Source: Archangium violaceum
GTDB lineage: Bacteria; Myxococcota; Myxococcia; Myxococcales; Myxococcaceae
Assembly: GCF_016859125.1 (NCBI RefSeq)
Contig: NZ_CP069338.1
Coordinates: 5,395,501 to 5,459,500, forward strand
Direction of reading: 5' to 3'
Length of the DNA stretch: 64,000 nucleotides
This document shows, piece by piece, positions 1-8,604 of this stretch; the first letter of the stretch is position 1; every line of letters starts with the position of its first letter. The position numbers and the translations under genes are program-made. Under the pieces are notes generated by a model. That model did not search any database. It was not told where the DNA came from and saw nothing but the letters and a program-made list of their open reading frames with translations.

Positions 1-1663
1 CATTGCAATTGGCCACGCCCCGCTGGCAATCGAGCGTTTTATAGACAGGCGAGGTGACGCCCAGGTCCTTGAGGAGCGCGCTACCCGACTGCTGGCGCAG
101 GGTCGCCTTGCCCGCCTTCCAGCCAAAACGGCCGAGGTGCCGGCTTCCGGTCTCCGGGTTGATGGCCCAGTTCGGCACACCCCGCACGCCGTCACCGTTC
201 GCATCATCCGGGTCGGCCAGCTTCAGGATCGTCGACTCGTCCACGGCCTCGAGCAGTCCCAGTCCGATGACCTGTGGCGCCTGCCGCACGGAGTATTGCG
301 CGGGCACGGGCCCCTTGAAGGCATAGACGGGGGTCTGCAATTCGACCGTCTCGCCATCGGGCAGGGTGTGCACGGTCTTCGTATACGATTGCACGGAGAC
401 CGAGTAGTCCGGCGCGCCCACGGCCAGGGCCTGTTGCTGCACATTCAAGCCGTAGGTGGGATCTGGCGTCACACCCGAGGTGGAGCTCGCCGCGGCGGTT
501 TCGATGGTCATCGTGTCCAGCCGGCTGCCCAGGGCCGGAACGGCGCTGCGGCCATTGAGCGCGTGGCACGCGATGCACCGGATGTTGTTGAAGCGCGGCC
601 CCAGTTGATGGGCGTGCTGGGTGAAGGCGGGGTTGATGTCCGGGCTCTCGGAGTGCTTCCCGTCGACGAACGAGGTGTGGAACAGCCGTCGGCCCTCGAC
701 GAATCGCCTGGTGTTCTCGATACCGATGTTGTTGGCCATCTGCTGGAACACCCGGTGCGGCTCCTCGGAGTAGTTGTAGGAGACGCTGGCCTCGCCACCC
801 AGCAGCGTGCTGTCGGGCAGGGGGACGGAGTCGAGGATGGGGGCAACGCCGTACCACGGACGCATGCCCACGCCCACCTGGTACAGCTGCTCGAAGGAGT
901 AGTAACGGCTGCCACCGCCATCGATCAGGGCCTTGTTGTCGGGCGTATGCGGGAGGAACGGCGCGGGGGCCAGTTCGATCACGTCGCCCACCTTGAACGG
1001 GGTGCCGGGCTGCGGGGCGCGCCAGTTGTCGGTGATCACGACCATGCAGTCCTCGCGGGCCGAGGTCGCGTGACAGATGTTCTTGCCTCCCTCCTTGGGA
1101 TTCTGGAAGCCGACGTTCATCTTCCAGCCGTAATCCCGGATGTCGGCATCATCACGCCGGAACGCGCTGAGGCCCGTGTTGATGAAGGTCCCGTCGTTCA
1201 CGCGCAGGGAGATCTCGATGCGCGAACGCCCGGCGGGGACCTGGTCACGAATCAAGAGGCCGAAGGTCCGGTTCTGGAAGTACCACGTCGGAAAGGTGAA
1301 GTAGTTGCCCGGGCCGATATCGGGCTCGAACCAGGGCTCGCCTCGCTCGCGGGCATGCCGGTTGGTCGGACGGAAGCCAGCGAGGGTGACCAGTGTTCCG
1401 TCAGCCTCCTTGTACTGAATCTGCTCGAACACCTGCGTGCCGGCCGCATGGAGGGGTACATAGTCCGTCGCTCCCAGCCCGGGTGTCTCCAGTGGCACTG
1501 GCGCGGGCTCCGAGATGGGCGCGGCGCCGGTGGGTGTAGCGGGCGCGGGATCGGCCTGCGACGGGGTATCGCTGGTTTTCGAGTCGGCGCCGCCGCTGCA
1601 TGCGGTGAGCGACAGAAGGGCGGCGAACAACGCGGGCAGGGCGGTGACCGGGCGTGGCCGCAT
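1..1663 (-). CDS. Di-heme DUF1111-type oxidoreductase lipoprotein, truncated by window edge
   Basis: The minus-strand frame opens with ATG at 1663 and runs off the left edge (about 554 codons seen), so the C-terminus is missing. The N-terminus has a lipoprotein signal ending LSLTAC, followed by a Ser/Ala/Pro-rich linker. A c-type heme motif, CIACH, lies near 560-576 in the phrase FNNIRCIACHALNGRSAVP, as in the DUF1111 'thiol oxidoreductase'/MauG-like di-heme family; a second heme site would be expected beyond the edge. About 300 residues before the DUF1111 part form an extra domain that I do not recognise. Likely a periplasm-facing, membrane-anchored redox protein. Substrate unknown. Confidence 0.75.
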   Translation of the reverse strand, partial: MRPRPVTALPALFAALLSLTACSGGADSKTSDTPSQADPAPATPTGAAPISEPAPVPLETPGLGATDYVPLHAAGTQVFEQIQYKEADGTLVTLAGFRPTNRHARERGEPWFEPDIGPGNYFTFPTWYFQNRTFGLLIRDQVPAGRSRIEISLRVNDGTFINTGLSAFRRDDADIRDYGWKMNVGFQNPKEGGKNICHATSAREDCMVVITDNWRAPQPGTPFKVGDVIELAPAPFLPHTPDNKALIDGGGSRYYSFEQLYQVGVGMRPWYGVAPILDSVPLPDSTLLGGEASVSYNYSEEPHRVFQQMANNIGIENTRRFVEGRRLFHTSFVDGKHSESPDINPAFTQHAHQLGPRFNNIRCIACHALNGRSAVPALGSRLDTMTIETAAASSTSGVTPDPTYGLNVQQQALAVGAPDYSVSVQSYTKTVHTLPDGETVELQTPVYAFKGPVPAQYSVRQAPQVIGLGLLEAVDESTILKLADPDDANGDGVRGVPNWAINPETGSRHLGRFGWKAGKATLRQQSGSALLKDLGVTSPVYKTLDCQRGVANCN

Positions 1664-2150
1664 GAGCGCACGCTCTCTCCCGGTGGATGGGGGGCGGATC
1701 TTCAATGTCTTTTCTCCTTGATGAAATGCGTGGGGGGGACGCATGTCTATTTACCGACCGACGCTCGAGAGAAACAAGGATTTCGAGAGTCTTCTACAAC
1801 TCTCAAACGATGGGAGGACATCGCGGAGCAGTCTCGCGCTCTATCCTCTCGCCTTCCAGGAAAAGTGATTTTCATGGAAAAAGCGGCGTGTCGAGTCAAT
1901 GGGTCGATTTCGAGTCAACCCGGGTGGGGTGAGCGAATGGGCAACACCCACTCCAGGCGAGGCCCCCGTATGTGAAACGACATGTAGCCACCCGCCTGTT
2001 TGTGTTTGTTGCCGAGCCCGTACGGGCAGGTGAATCTTCAAATCATCGCAGTACGCGGTTTCGCGGGCGGCAGTCCACGGGGCGGGATTCAAAAAGGTGC
2101 GGCTGGCCTGGATGCACTCGCTCGCGGTGCCAGGGGCGGAGCGCTCCTCC
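1664..2150. other. Intergenic region, no gene recognised
   Basis: This 487-bp stretch lies between two minus-strand genes. It should contain the promoter of the di-heme lipoprotein gene, but I see no clear -35/-10 pair, no conserved coding frame and no RNA gene. It is less GC-rich than its neighbours. Confidence 0.5.
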
Positions 2151-4394
2151 TCAGGCTGTCTGTTGGACCGGGTGGTAGGGCAGCTCCAGGGTGAACGTGG
2201 CTCCACGCCCGGGTCCATCGCTGTGGACGGTCAACGTGCCGCCCAACTCCTGGGCCGCCAGGGCGCTGGAGTGCAGGCCGAAGCCATGCCCGTCGTCGCG
2301 CGTGGTGAATCCATACTGGAAGATACGGGTGAGCATCTCCGGCCCGATGCCCGTTCCGTTGTCGTGGATGACGATGCGGACGCGGTCCGCGGGGGCCTTC
2401 TCCAGCCTCATCTGGAGAAGCCTTTCGCTCGGTGGCATCGGGTCCAGGGCGTATTTGGCATTGCTGACGAGGTTGACGAGGATCATCAACGTCTTGTGCT
2501 TGTCGGTCATCACGGGCGGCAGGGGCGTCAGGTGCCGCTGTACCTTCACCTGATGGCGGGAGAGCCCGGCCGAGTTGATGCGCAAGGCGTCCTCCATCAG
2601 TGCCGCCAGATCGACGGGCTCGTGAATCCGGGGTGTGCGAGCGTAATTCTGCTGCAGCTTGACGATGTCACCGATGTGCTCGGTGTAGCGGCCCACGTCA
2701 TCGAGCAGCGAGACGATCTCTTGTTGCTCCTCGAGCAGGTTCTGCCCCAGCTTGCTCATGAAGGGCATCACGTTGCGTCCACGCGCGTCCTGGGTGAGGA
2801 AGCTGCCGATATCGGACTGGTTCTCCTGGAGCATGCCGGCGACGCGACCCACGTGTTCCAACCGCATGTTGGCCATGCGCTCCTTGGCGAGCTGGGCGGA
2901 GGTGTAGACGCTGTTGAGGACGTTGCCCACGTTGTGCAGCACATTGGTGGCGATCTCCGCCATGCCCGCGCGCCGGGCCGTCTGCACCAGCTGCAGGTGG
3001 ATGTCCTTGAGCTCGCGGGTGCGCTCCTCGACGCGCTGCTCGAGGCCCTCATTGGCGTGACGCAGCTCCTCCTCGCGCCGTTGCACCTGATCGGCCATGA
3101 GCCGGAAGGAGCGCGCCAGTTGCCCCAACTCGTCGCCGCGTGAGGTGTCCAGCTCGACGTGGAACTCACCGGAGGCCACCTTGTCGGTGGCCAGGCTCAA
3201 GGACATCAGCGGGAGCGTGATCTGCTGCTGGAGCACCCGGTACATGATGACCAGCTCCACCAGCAGCGACAGGATGCCGAGCAGCAGGACGTAGCGTGCC
3301 GAGAGGATGGCGGGCTGGGTCACCACGCTTTCGGGCAACACCGTGGCGAGATTCCAACCGGGGCCTCTCAGCCGCGTCACGGCGATGTACTCGTCGTATT
3401 CCGGGAGCTCCAGGAGGGTCTGGCCGGGGTCTCGCTTCTCCACCCGCTCGAAGATGCGTCGCAGGTGGGTGGCGTTCTCCTGGGAGCCGAGGAGGTTGAC
3501 CGCGACGTCGGTCTGCTCGGCGGCGCTCAGGATGTTGTAGGCGCCGCTGGCGTTCTCCATCCTCAGCCCGGGGTGGGCGATGAGCTGGCCATTGTCGCGG
3601 AAGAGCACGTTGTAGGCACCGGACAGGTGGTCGTTCCTGGTTCGGTCCATCAACTCGTCGAGCAGGACATCGTGACCGATGGTCGCGACATGGTGGCCGT
3701 CCAGATCCAGTGGCGTGGCGCCCGAGGCCATCCACTCGTTGGAGACGGGATCCTTGTAGATACCCGTCCAGGTGGTCTGCCGTCGTGGGTTGTTCCTGGG
3801 CTGGCTGAGGATGAAGTCCTCGAAGTCGGCGAGCGAGAAGTCCGACGCGAGTCCGAGGCTCCAGTTGGGAGTCCATGGACTGAAGCCCGCGATCACCCCT
3901 TCCGGGAAGGTGATGTAGGTCGTCTTGAAGCGGACATGGAAGGCGGGCCCGTACCTGGAGAGCACGTCGTACGCGGCCAGGAGCCGGGTGCGGAACCAGG
4001 TGTCGAGCGTCACGTCCCGGGGAATGAAGACATGCACCGTCCTCTGGGACTCCGGGAGCTCGGGCCGGTTGCGGACCGTGCCATCGGGCAGCCGCTTGAA
4101 CAGGCTGTCGAAGCGGGCGCTCACCTCCTCGCGTTGCAGCTCCCGGATCCTCTCCTCCAGGGCTTTCTTGAGGAAGGCATGGTTGTCCTCGGCCAGGGCG
4201 AAGATGGCCTGCTCCCGCTGGCTGCGCTCGGCGACATGCCGCTGCAGATGCGCCAGGGCCTCGGTGCGCAGGGTGTGGCGCATGTGGAGGTAGCTGGAGA
4301 GCGTGGAGAGGGCGATGACGATGGCGATCCGCGCTCCCATCTTCAGGAGCGTCGAGCGGGCCAGGGGGGCTCGGGGACGGGATGAGGGATTCAT
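2151..4394 (-). CDS. Membrane sensor histidine kinase (extracytoplasmic sensor, HAMP, kinase)
   Basis: 747 residues. A first membrane segment near residues 20-37 and a second near 360-385 flank a large extracytoplasmic region with a Cache-like feel. Then come a HAMP-like segment (SRGDELGQLARSFRLMADQ), a coiled coil (EELRHANEGLEQRVEERTRE) and an H-box NVLHNVGNVLNSV with the phosphoacceptor His at residue 487. The ATPase domain shows the N-box NLVSNAKYAL, the G1 box DNGTGIG and the G2 motif GHGFGLHSSALAA. No receiver domain is attached and no response regulator gene is adjacent, so the partner is unknown. The N at the +4 side of the phosphoacceptor His is the 'HxxN' type common in myxobacterial kinases. 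Confidence 0.88.
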   Translation of the reverse strand: MNPSSRPRAPLARSTLLKMGARIAIVIALSTLSSYLHMRHTLRTEALAHLQRHVAERSQREQAIFALAEDNHAFLKKALEERIRELQREEVSARFDSLFKRLPDGTVRNRPELPESQRTVHVFIPRDVTLDTWFRTRLLAAYDVLSRYGPAFHVRFKTTYITFPEGVIAGFSPWTPNWSLGLASDFSLADFEDFILSQPRNNPRRQTTWTGIYKDPVSNEWMASGATPLDLDGHHVATIGHDVLLDELMDRTRNDHLSGAYNVLFRDNGQLIAHPGLRMENASGAYNILSAAEQTDVAVNLLGSQENATHLRRIFERVEKRDPGQTLLELPEYDEYIAVTRLRGPGWNLATVLPESVVTQPAILSARYVLLLGILSLLVELVIMYRVLQQQITLPLMSLSLATDKVASGEFHVELDTSRGDELGQLARSFRLMADQVQRREEELRHANEGLEQRVEERTRELKDIHLQLVQTARRAGMAEIATNVLHNVGNVLNSVYTSAQLAKERMANMRLEHVGRVAGMLQENQSDIGSFLTQDARGRNVMPFMSKLGQNLLEEQQEIVSLLDDVGRYTEHIGDIVKLQQNYARTPRIHEPVDLAALMEDALRINSAGLSRHQVKVQRHLTPLPPVMTDKHKTLMILVNLVSNAKYALDPMPPSERLLQMRLEKAPADRVRIVIHDNGTGIGPEMLTRIFQYGFTTRDDGHGFGLHSSALAAQELGGTLTVHSDGPGRGATFTLELPYHPVQQTA

Positions 4395-4670
4395 GGTGAC
4401 CTGCCGACCTGACTTGCTGCGCTTTCCAATCCGGCTTCACGCGCTACCGTTTCATTCGAGTCTTCATCCTTCCACGCACATTTCATCACGTCTGGAGGTA
4501 GGCAGAACAGAGGGGGTCCGTCCTGGTGGTGTTCGATTTACTCGAACCTACGTGTCGAGATTATTCGACTGTTCCGTCAAGCCTTCGAGTGCCAGATTTC
4601 ATCCGTCCGCGGCGCTCCTGGGGGTTGTGCCGCAGCGGAAGGAATTCCGCGCTCGAAGGGGAGAACGAAA

Positions 4671-5636
4671 ATGAAGACCATGAAAGCCTTGCGCTTCGAC
4701 AAGTATGGACCGCCGTCGGTTCTTTCGCTTCGCGAGGTGGCTGTTCCGGACCTTGGTCCCGGTGAGGTCCTGGTCGAACTGCACGCCGCCGCCATCAACC
4801 CGAGCGATGTGAAGATCGTCAGTGGGGCGTTCAACTCGTCACTTCCACGGGTTCCGGGACGGGATTTCGCGGGGGTGGTCGTCGCCGGCGACGAACGGAT
4901 GAAAGGCAAGGAGGTCTGGGGGAGCGGCGCCGGGTTCGGTGTGGTCCGCGACGGGGCGCATGCTCAGTACGTGGTGTTGCCGTCGGACTGGCTCTCGGAG
5001 AAGCCAGCGAACATGACGATGCCGCATGCGGCGGGGGTCGGGGCGCCCTATGTCACGGCCTGGTCCGCGCTGGTCGTCGCGGCGAACGTCCAGGCGGGCG
5101 AGACCGTCCTGATCACGGGCGCATTGGGAGCTGTCGGCCGGGCCGCGACGCAGATCGCGCATTGGCGGAAGGCCCGGGTCATCGGCGCCGGCACTTCCGA
5201 GAGAGCGAATGATGCCGATGCTTTCATCAATACCACTCACAAGGACCTGCCGACCGAGGTCAAGGCGCTGACGGGCGGCAAGGGCGTCGACGTGGTCCTC
5301 GATGCCGTGGGAGGCCCGGTGTTCGAGCCGGCCTTGAAGTCGCTGGGGCTCGATGGTCGGCAGGTGGTCATCACCAGCGTCGGCGGGAAGCGCGTCGAGT
5401 TCGACCTCACGGACTTCTACCACAATCGCCAACGGTTGCTGGGGGTCGACACGGCGAAGCTCTCCGGCGCCGAGATCGCGAAGATCATGGATGGCCTGCG
5501 CGCGGGCTTCGAGGAGGGCAAGCTTCAACCGCCCACCGTCAAGACGTGGTCGTTGGCCCAGGCCACCGAGGCCTACGAGGCTGTTGCGAAGGGTGACGCG
5601 TCCGCCAAACACGTCCTGCTGCCCCACGCCACATGA
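4671..5636 (+). CDS. NAD(P)H:quinone oxidoreductase-like MDR family enzyme
   Basis: 321 residues, the usual length for zinc-independent medium-chain dehydrogenases/quinone reductases. The N-terminal GroES-like part reads MKALRFDKYGPPSVLSLREV, and the Rossmann nucleotide site is ITGALGAVGRAATQIA at about residues 155-170. The zinc-binding cysteines of true alcohol dehydrogenases are absent, so two-electron reduction of a quinone or enone is more likely. The start is supported by an AAGGGGAG ribosome site 8 bases upstream. It converges on two SDR genes and a LysR regulator, which suggests one detoxification/redox locus. Confidence 0.85.
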   Translation: MKTMKALRFDKYGPPSVLSLREVAVPDLGPGEVLVELHAAAINPSDVKIVSGAFNSSLPRVPGRDFAGVVVAGDERMKGKEVWGSGAGFGVVRDGAHAQYVVLPSDWLSEKPANMTMPHAAGVGAPYVTAWSALVVAANVQAGETVLITGALGAVGRAATQIAHWRKARVIGAGTSERANDADAFINTTHKDLPTEVKALTGGKGVDVVLDAVGGPVFEPALKSLGLDGRQVVITSVGGKRVEFDLTDFYHNRQRLLGVDTAKLSGAEIAKIMDGLRAGFEEGKLQPPTVKTWSLAQATEAYEAVAKGDASAKHVLLPHAT

Positions 5637-5713
5637 GACAGGCGCGGTGACTGGACAAAGCCTTCCAGATCTTCAAGCAGTTCCAGCAGAAGCTGAAGTC
5701 CTGAGCGAGGCAG

Positions 5714-5740
5714 GAGCGGGCCTCCACCGGAAGCCCGCTC
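5714..5740. terminator. Hairpin between convergent genes
   Basis: A perfect 8-bp stem GAGCGGGC / GCCCGCTC with an 11-base loop lies between the convergent quinone reductase and SDR genes. It has no T-run, so it is at best a weak bidirectional terminator. Confidence 0.5.
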
Positions 5741-5766
5741 GGGTGGGATGACATCAATCCCTCGGC

Positions 5767-6624
5767 TCAGTGGGCGCGTTGCGTCGTGGCCTCGGGGAAA
5801 TCGGCACCGCGGGTGGTCGCCTCCCAGCGCGTGAATTCTTCGCGCAGTTCATCGAGCCTGGCGGTCGCGGCCTCGTAGGCCTCGTTGCCCAGGAGCAGCC
5901 GGCGGGGCGGCTTGGACGCTTCCACCGCCTTGACCAGGGCCGCGGCGGCGCGTGCTGGATCTCCGGCCTGGCGGCCGACGGATTCATGGTAGGCGCGACG
6001 GGCCGCGCCGGCGGTCGCGTCGTAGTCCGCGATGGGCTCCTGGGTCTCGCGCGAGGAACTGGCCCAATCCGTGCGAAAGGCACTGGGCTGCACGGTGAGG
6101 ACCTTGATACCGAGGGGCTCGACTTCCTTCCGGAGCGATTCGGAGAGGCCTTCGACCGCGAACTTGGTCGCGCAGTAGTACCCCACCGCGGGGAAGCCGC
6201 AAAGGCCGCCAATCGAGGTGAGGTTGACGATGAAGCCTCGCCGACGGCGGCGCATGCCCGGAAGCACGGCCTGGATCATGTTGGCGACGCCGAAGAAGTT
6301 CACCTCGAACAACTTGCGGACCTGAGCCGGGTCGCTCTCCTCGACGGCGGCGAAATAGCCAATGCCCGCGTTGTTGACGAGGACGTCGATGCCCCCGAAG
6401 GCTTCCTCGGCCGCCTTGATCGCGGCCCTGGCCTGCACCGGGTCGGCGACGTCCAGTTCGAGGACGAGTGCCGTGCCGCGTCGGGCGAGATCCTGGACCT
6501 GCTCGGTCTTCCGGGCGGTAACGACCACCCGGTAACCGTTCTCGAGCAGGTGGCTTGCGATGTGCCGGCCAAAGCCCGTCGAGCACCCGGTGACGAGCCA
6601 GACCGGTGAGTGGTTCTGTTCCAT
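5767..6624 (-). CDS. Short-chain dehydrogenase/reductase (SDR)
   Basis: 285 residues. Classical SDR features: the cofactor motif TGCSTGFGR near the N-terminus, the NNAG motif in VLVNNAGIGYF, and the catalytic YxxxK in GYYCATKFAVEG with an upstream Ser in VNLTSIGG. The Arg-rich stretch MRRRRRGF precedes the catalytic Ser strand. It lies 41 bp downstream of a second SDR gene in the same direction, with its own ribosome site (AGAAAGGA), so the two probably share a transcript. Substrate is not predictable. Confidence 0.87.
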   Translation of the reverse strand: MEQNHSPVWLVTGCSTGFGRHIASHLLENGYRVVVTARKTEQVQDLARRGTALVLELDVADPVQARAAIKAAEEAFGGIDVLVNNAGIGYFAAVEESDPAQVRKLFEVNFFGVANMIQAVLPGMRRRRRGFIVNLTSIGGLCGFPAVGYYCATKFAVEGLSESLRKEVEPLGIKVLTVQPSAFRTDWASSSRETQEPIADYDATAGAARRAYHESVGRQAGDPARAAAALVKAVEASKPPRRLLLGNEAYEAATARLDELREEFTRWEATTRGADFPEATTQRAH

Positions 6625-6665
6625 GGCTTTTCCTTTCTGGTGTGCTGTCAGCGGACCGGTATCAC

Positions 6666-7424
6666 TCAGACAGCGGTGTAGCCGCCATCGGCCATCACGA
6701 CGGAGCCGGTGACGAAGCTCGCGCGGTCAGAAGCCAGGAAGGCGATGACCTCCGCGATTTCCGCCGGCTGGGCGACGCGCCCGATGGGTGCGCCCTTCCC
6801 ATGCTCGACCAGGAACTGGCGGCCGTCCGGCCGGACGTCATCCAGGATTCCAGTCTCCACGTCGCCCGGAGCGACCGCGTTCACCCGCACGCCATGGGCG
6901 GCATTCTCGATGGCGAGCACCTTGGTGAGTTGGGCGACGGCGCCCTTCGACGCCGCGTAGGCGGCGATCGTCGGCAGGGCGTAGTAGCAGGCGTAGGAGC
7001 CGACGTTCACGATCGACCCGCTTCCCTTGGGGATCATCACCCGCAGCGCCTCGCGCGCATGGACGAACATCCCGCGGGCGTTGACCGCCATGATCGAGTC
7101 CCACTCCTCGACGGTCATGTCGACCGCGAGCTTGTTCAGGATCCGGGCGGCGTTGTTCACGAGGATGTCGACCTTGCCGAAGCGTTCGATGGCGAGGGCC
7201 ACCGCGCGCCGGGCGGTCTCTTCTTTCGACACGTCGCCAACCAACGGAGCGATGCCGCCCAGCGACGCGAGCTCTTCCACCTCGGGCTTGATGTCCTCGG
7301 CGACCACGAGGGCTCCGCGCGCGCGCAGCAGCGTCGCGGTCGCGCGGCCGATGCCACCAGCGGCGCCGGTGACGATGGCGACCTTGCCTTCCAATTCCTT
7401 CACGGGGTTTGCATTGAGCGTCAT
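6666..7424 (-). CDS. Short-chain dehydrogenase/reductase with C-terminal SDR signature
   Basis: 252 residues from ATG at 7424. A longer frame upstream exists but lacks SDR features, whereas GAGGAAGGAC lies just before this ATG. Motifs: TGAAGGIGR (cofactor), NNAA, catalytic YAASKGA with Ser in VNVGSYA, and the typical ending FVTGSVVMADGG of the FabG-like subgroup. The upstream LysR gene is co-directional across a 174-bp gap, so it may regulate this SDR pair. Confidence 0.88.
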   Translation of the reverse strand: MTLNANPVKELEGKVAIVTGAAGGIGRATATLLRARGALVVAEDIKPEVEELASLGGIAPLVGDVSKEETARRAVALAIERFGKVDILVNNAARILNKLAVDMTVEEWDSIMAVNARGMFVHAREALRVMIPKGSGSIVNVGSYACYYALPTIAAYAASKGAVAQLTKVLAIENAAHGVRVNAVAPGDVETGILDDVRPDGRQFLVEHGKGAPIGRVAQPAEIAEVIAFLASDRASFVTGSVVMADGGYTAV

Positions 7425-7598
7425 GACTTGTCCTTCCTCAGGGCGGCCACGCTCATTCGTGGCCTCGCATCGGAAGGTAGTCGCCACCACTGTGGCGATA
7501 ATGCGCCATGATGTGGATGGCTTGTTAAGCCACGACTGCACAATCCACGGGCACCCTCCCAAGGCGCCTGCCGGAGCCTCTCGACCGCCTGTCACGCT

Positions 7599-8534
7599 TC
7601 AGGACGGTCGGAGGGTCATCGGGCGAGCCTGGGAGCGCTGACCAAACCGGCGGCGCAGGTGCTCGACGAAGGCCTGCAGTGCCCGCGAGCGGTGCCGTTG
7701 CCGTGGCAGATACAGGAAGAAGCCAGGGAACAGCGGTGACCAGTCCTCCAGCAGGGGGATGAGCTTCCCGGCGTCGATCAGGGGTCGCACCTCGCTCTCG
7801 ACCCAGAACGCGATCCCGACGCCAGCCACCGCGGCGCGCACGGCCACGCGCTGATCACTGACGATCAGCGGCCCTTTGACAGCCACGGAGAACCAGTTGG
7901 CGTCCCGCTTGAACTCCCAATTGTAGATCGCGTCGGCTCCCGGCCACCGGAAGGCGATGCACCGATGCGCGTGCAGATCCTTCGGCGTCGCTGGCGCCCC
8001 ATGCTTCGCCACGTAATCGGGGGAGGCGACCGCCAGTTGGCGGATCTCTCCGCCGAGAGGTACCGCGACCATGTCCTGGTCGAGCAGCTCGCCCAGCCGG
8101 ATTCCCGCGTCGAAGCCGCCCGCCACGATGTCGACCACGGCATCGTCGATCTTCACGTCGAGCGTGACGTCGGGATGCTGCTCGGCGAACTCCGCGAAGA
8201 TGGGCTCCAGGAAGGTCTCGGAAGCCAGCCGCTGGGCGTGGATCCGGATGGTCCCCGTCGGCTTCCGGTTCAGGTCCTGGGCATCGGCGATGGCGGCCTC
8301 CATCTCGGCCAGCGCCGGCTGGAACCGCGACAGCAGGCGTTCTCCAGCCTCGGTGGGGGCCACGCTGCGGGTGGTGCGTTTCAACAGGAGGACGCCGAGG
8401 CGTTCCTCCAGATTCCGGATGGTCTGGCTCAGGGCCGAGCGCGAGACGCGTAGCCGGGCCGCAGCCCGAGAGAAACTCCCCTCCTGGACGATGGTCGCCA
8501 GGGCCTTGAGATCCGCGAAGTCGCTGCCGCGCAT
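7599..8534 (-). CDS. LysR-family transcriptional regulator
   Basis: 311 residues from ATG at 8534. This start places the winged helix-turn-helix (DLKALATIVQEGSFSRAAARL, with SRSALSQTIRNLEERLGV) at the extreme N-terminus as is normal for LysR proteins; the frame continues 22 codons further upstream but this adds nothing typical. The C-terminal part is a periplasmic-binding-protein-like effector domain of the type found with SDR/quinone reductase targets. It probably controls the downstream SDR genes and perhaps the convergent quinone reductase. Confidence 0.9.
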   Translation of the reverse strand: MRGSDFADLKALATIVQEGSFSRAAARLRVSRSALSQTIRNLEERLGVLLLKRTTRSVAPTEAGERLLSRFQPALAEMEAAIADAQDLNRKPTGTIRIHAQRLASETFLEPIFAEFAEQHPDVTLDVKIDDAVVDIVAGGFDAGIRLGELLDQDMVAVPLGGEIRQLAVASPDYVAKHGAPATPKDLHAHRCIAFRWPGADAIYNWEFKRDANWFSVAVKGPLIVSDQRVAVRAAVAGVGIAFWVESEVRPLIDAGKLIPLLEDWSPLFPGFFLYLPRQRHRSRALQAFVEHLRRRFGQRSQARPMTLRPS

Positions 8535-8604
8535 TGGCTCCGATCCATTGGATCCTTCCCTCCGTCCGTACCACGAAAAGGGACCGAGGCGGCGGCCCAT
8601 TCCG

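Noticed and set aside
5640-5705. Peptide-like tail (AFQIFKQFQQKLKS) after the quinone reductase
   Set aside because: It has no start codon or ribosome site and is too short to assign; it may be a remnant but cannot be supported.
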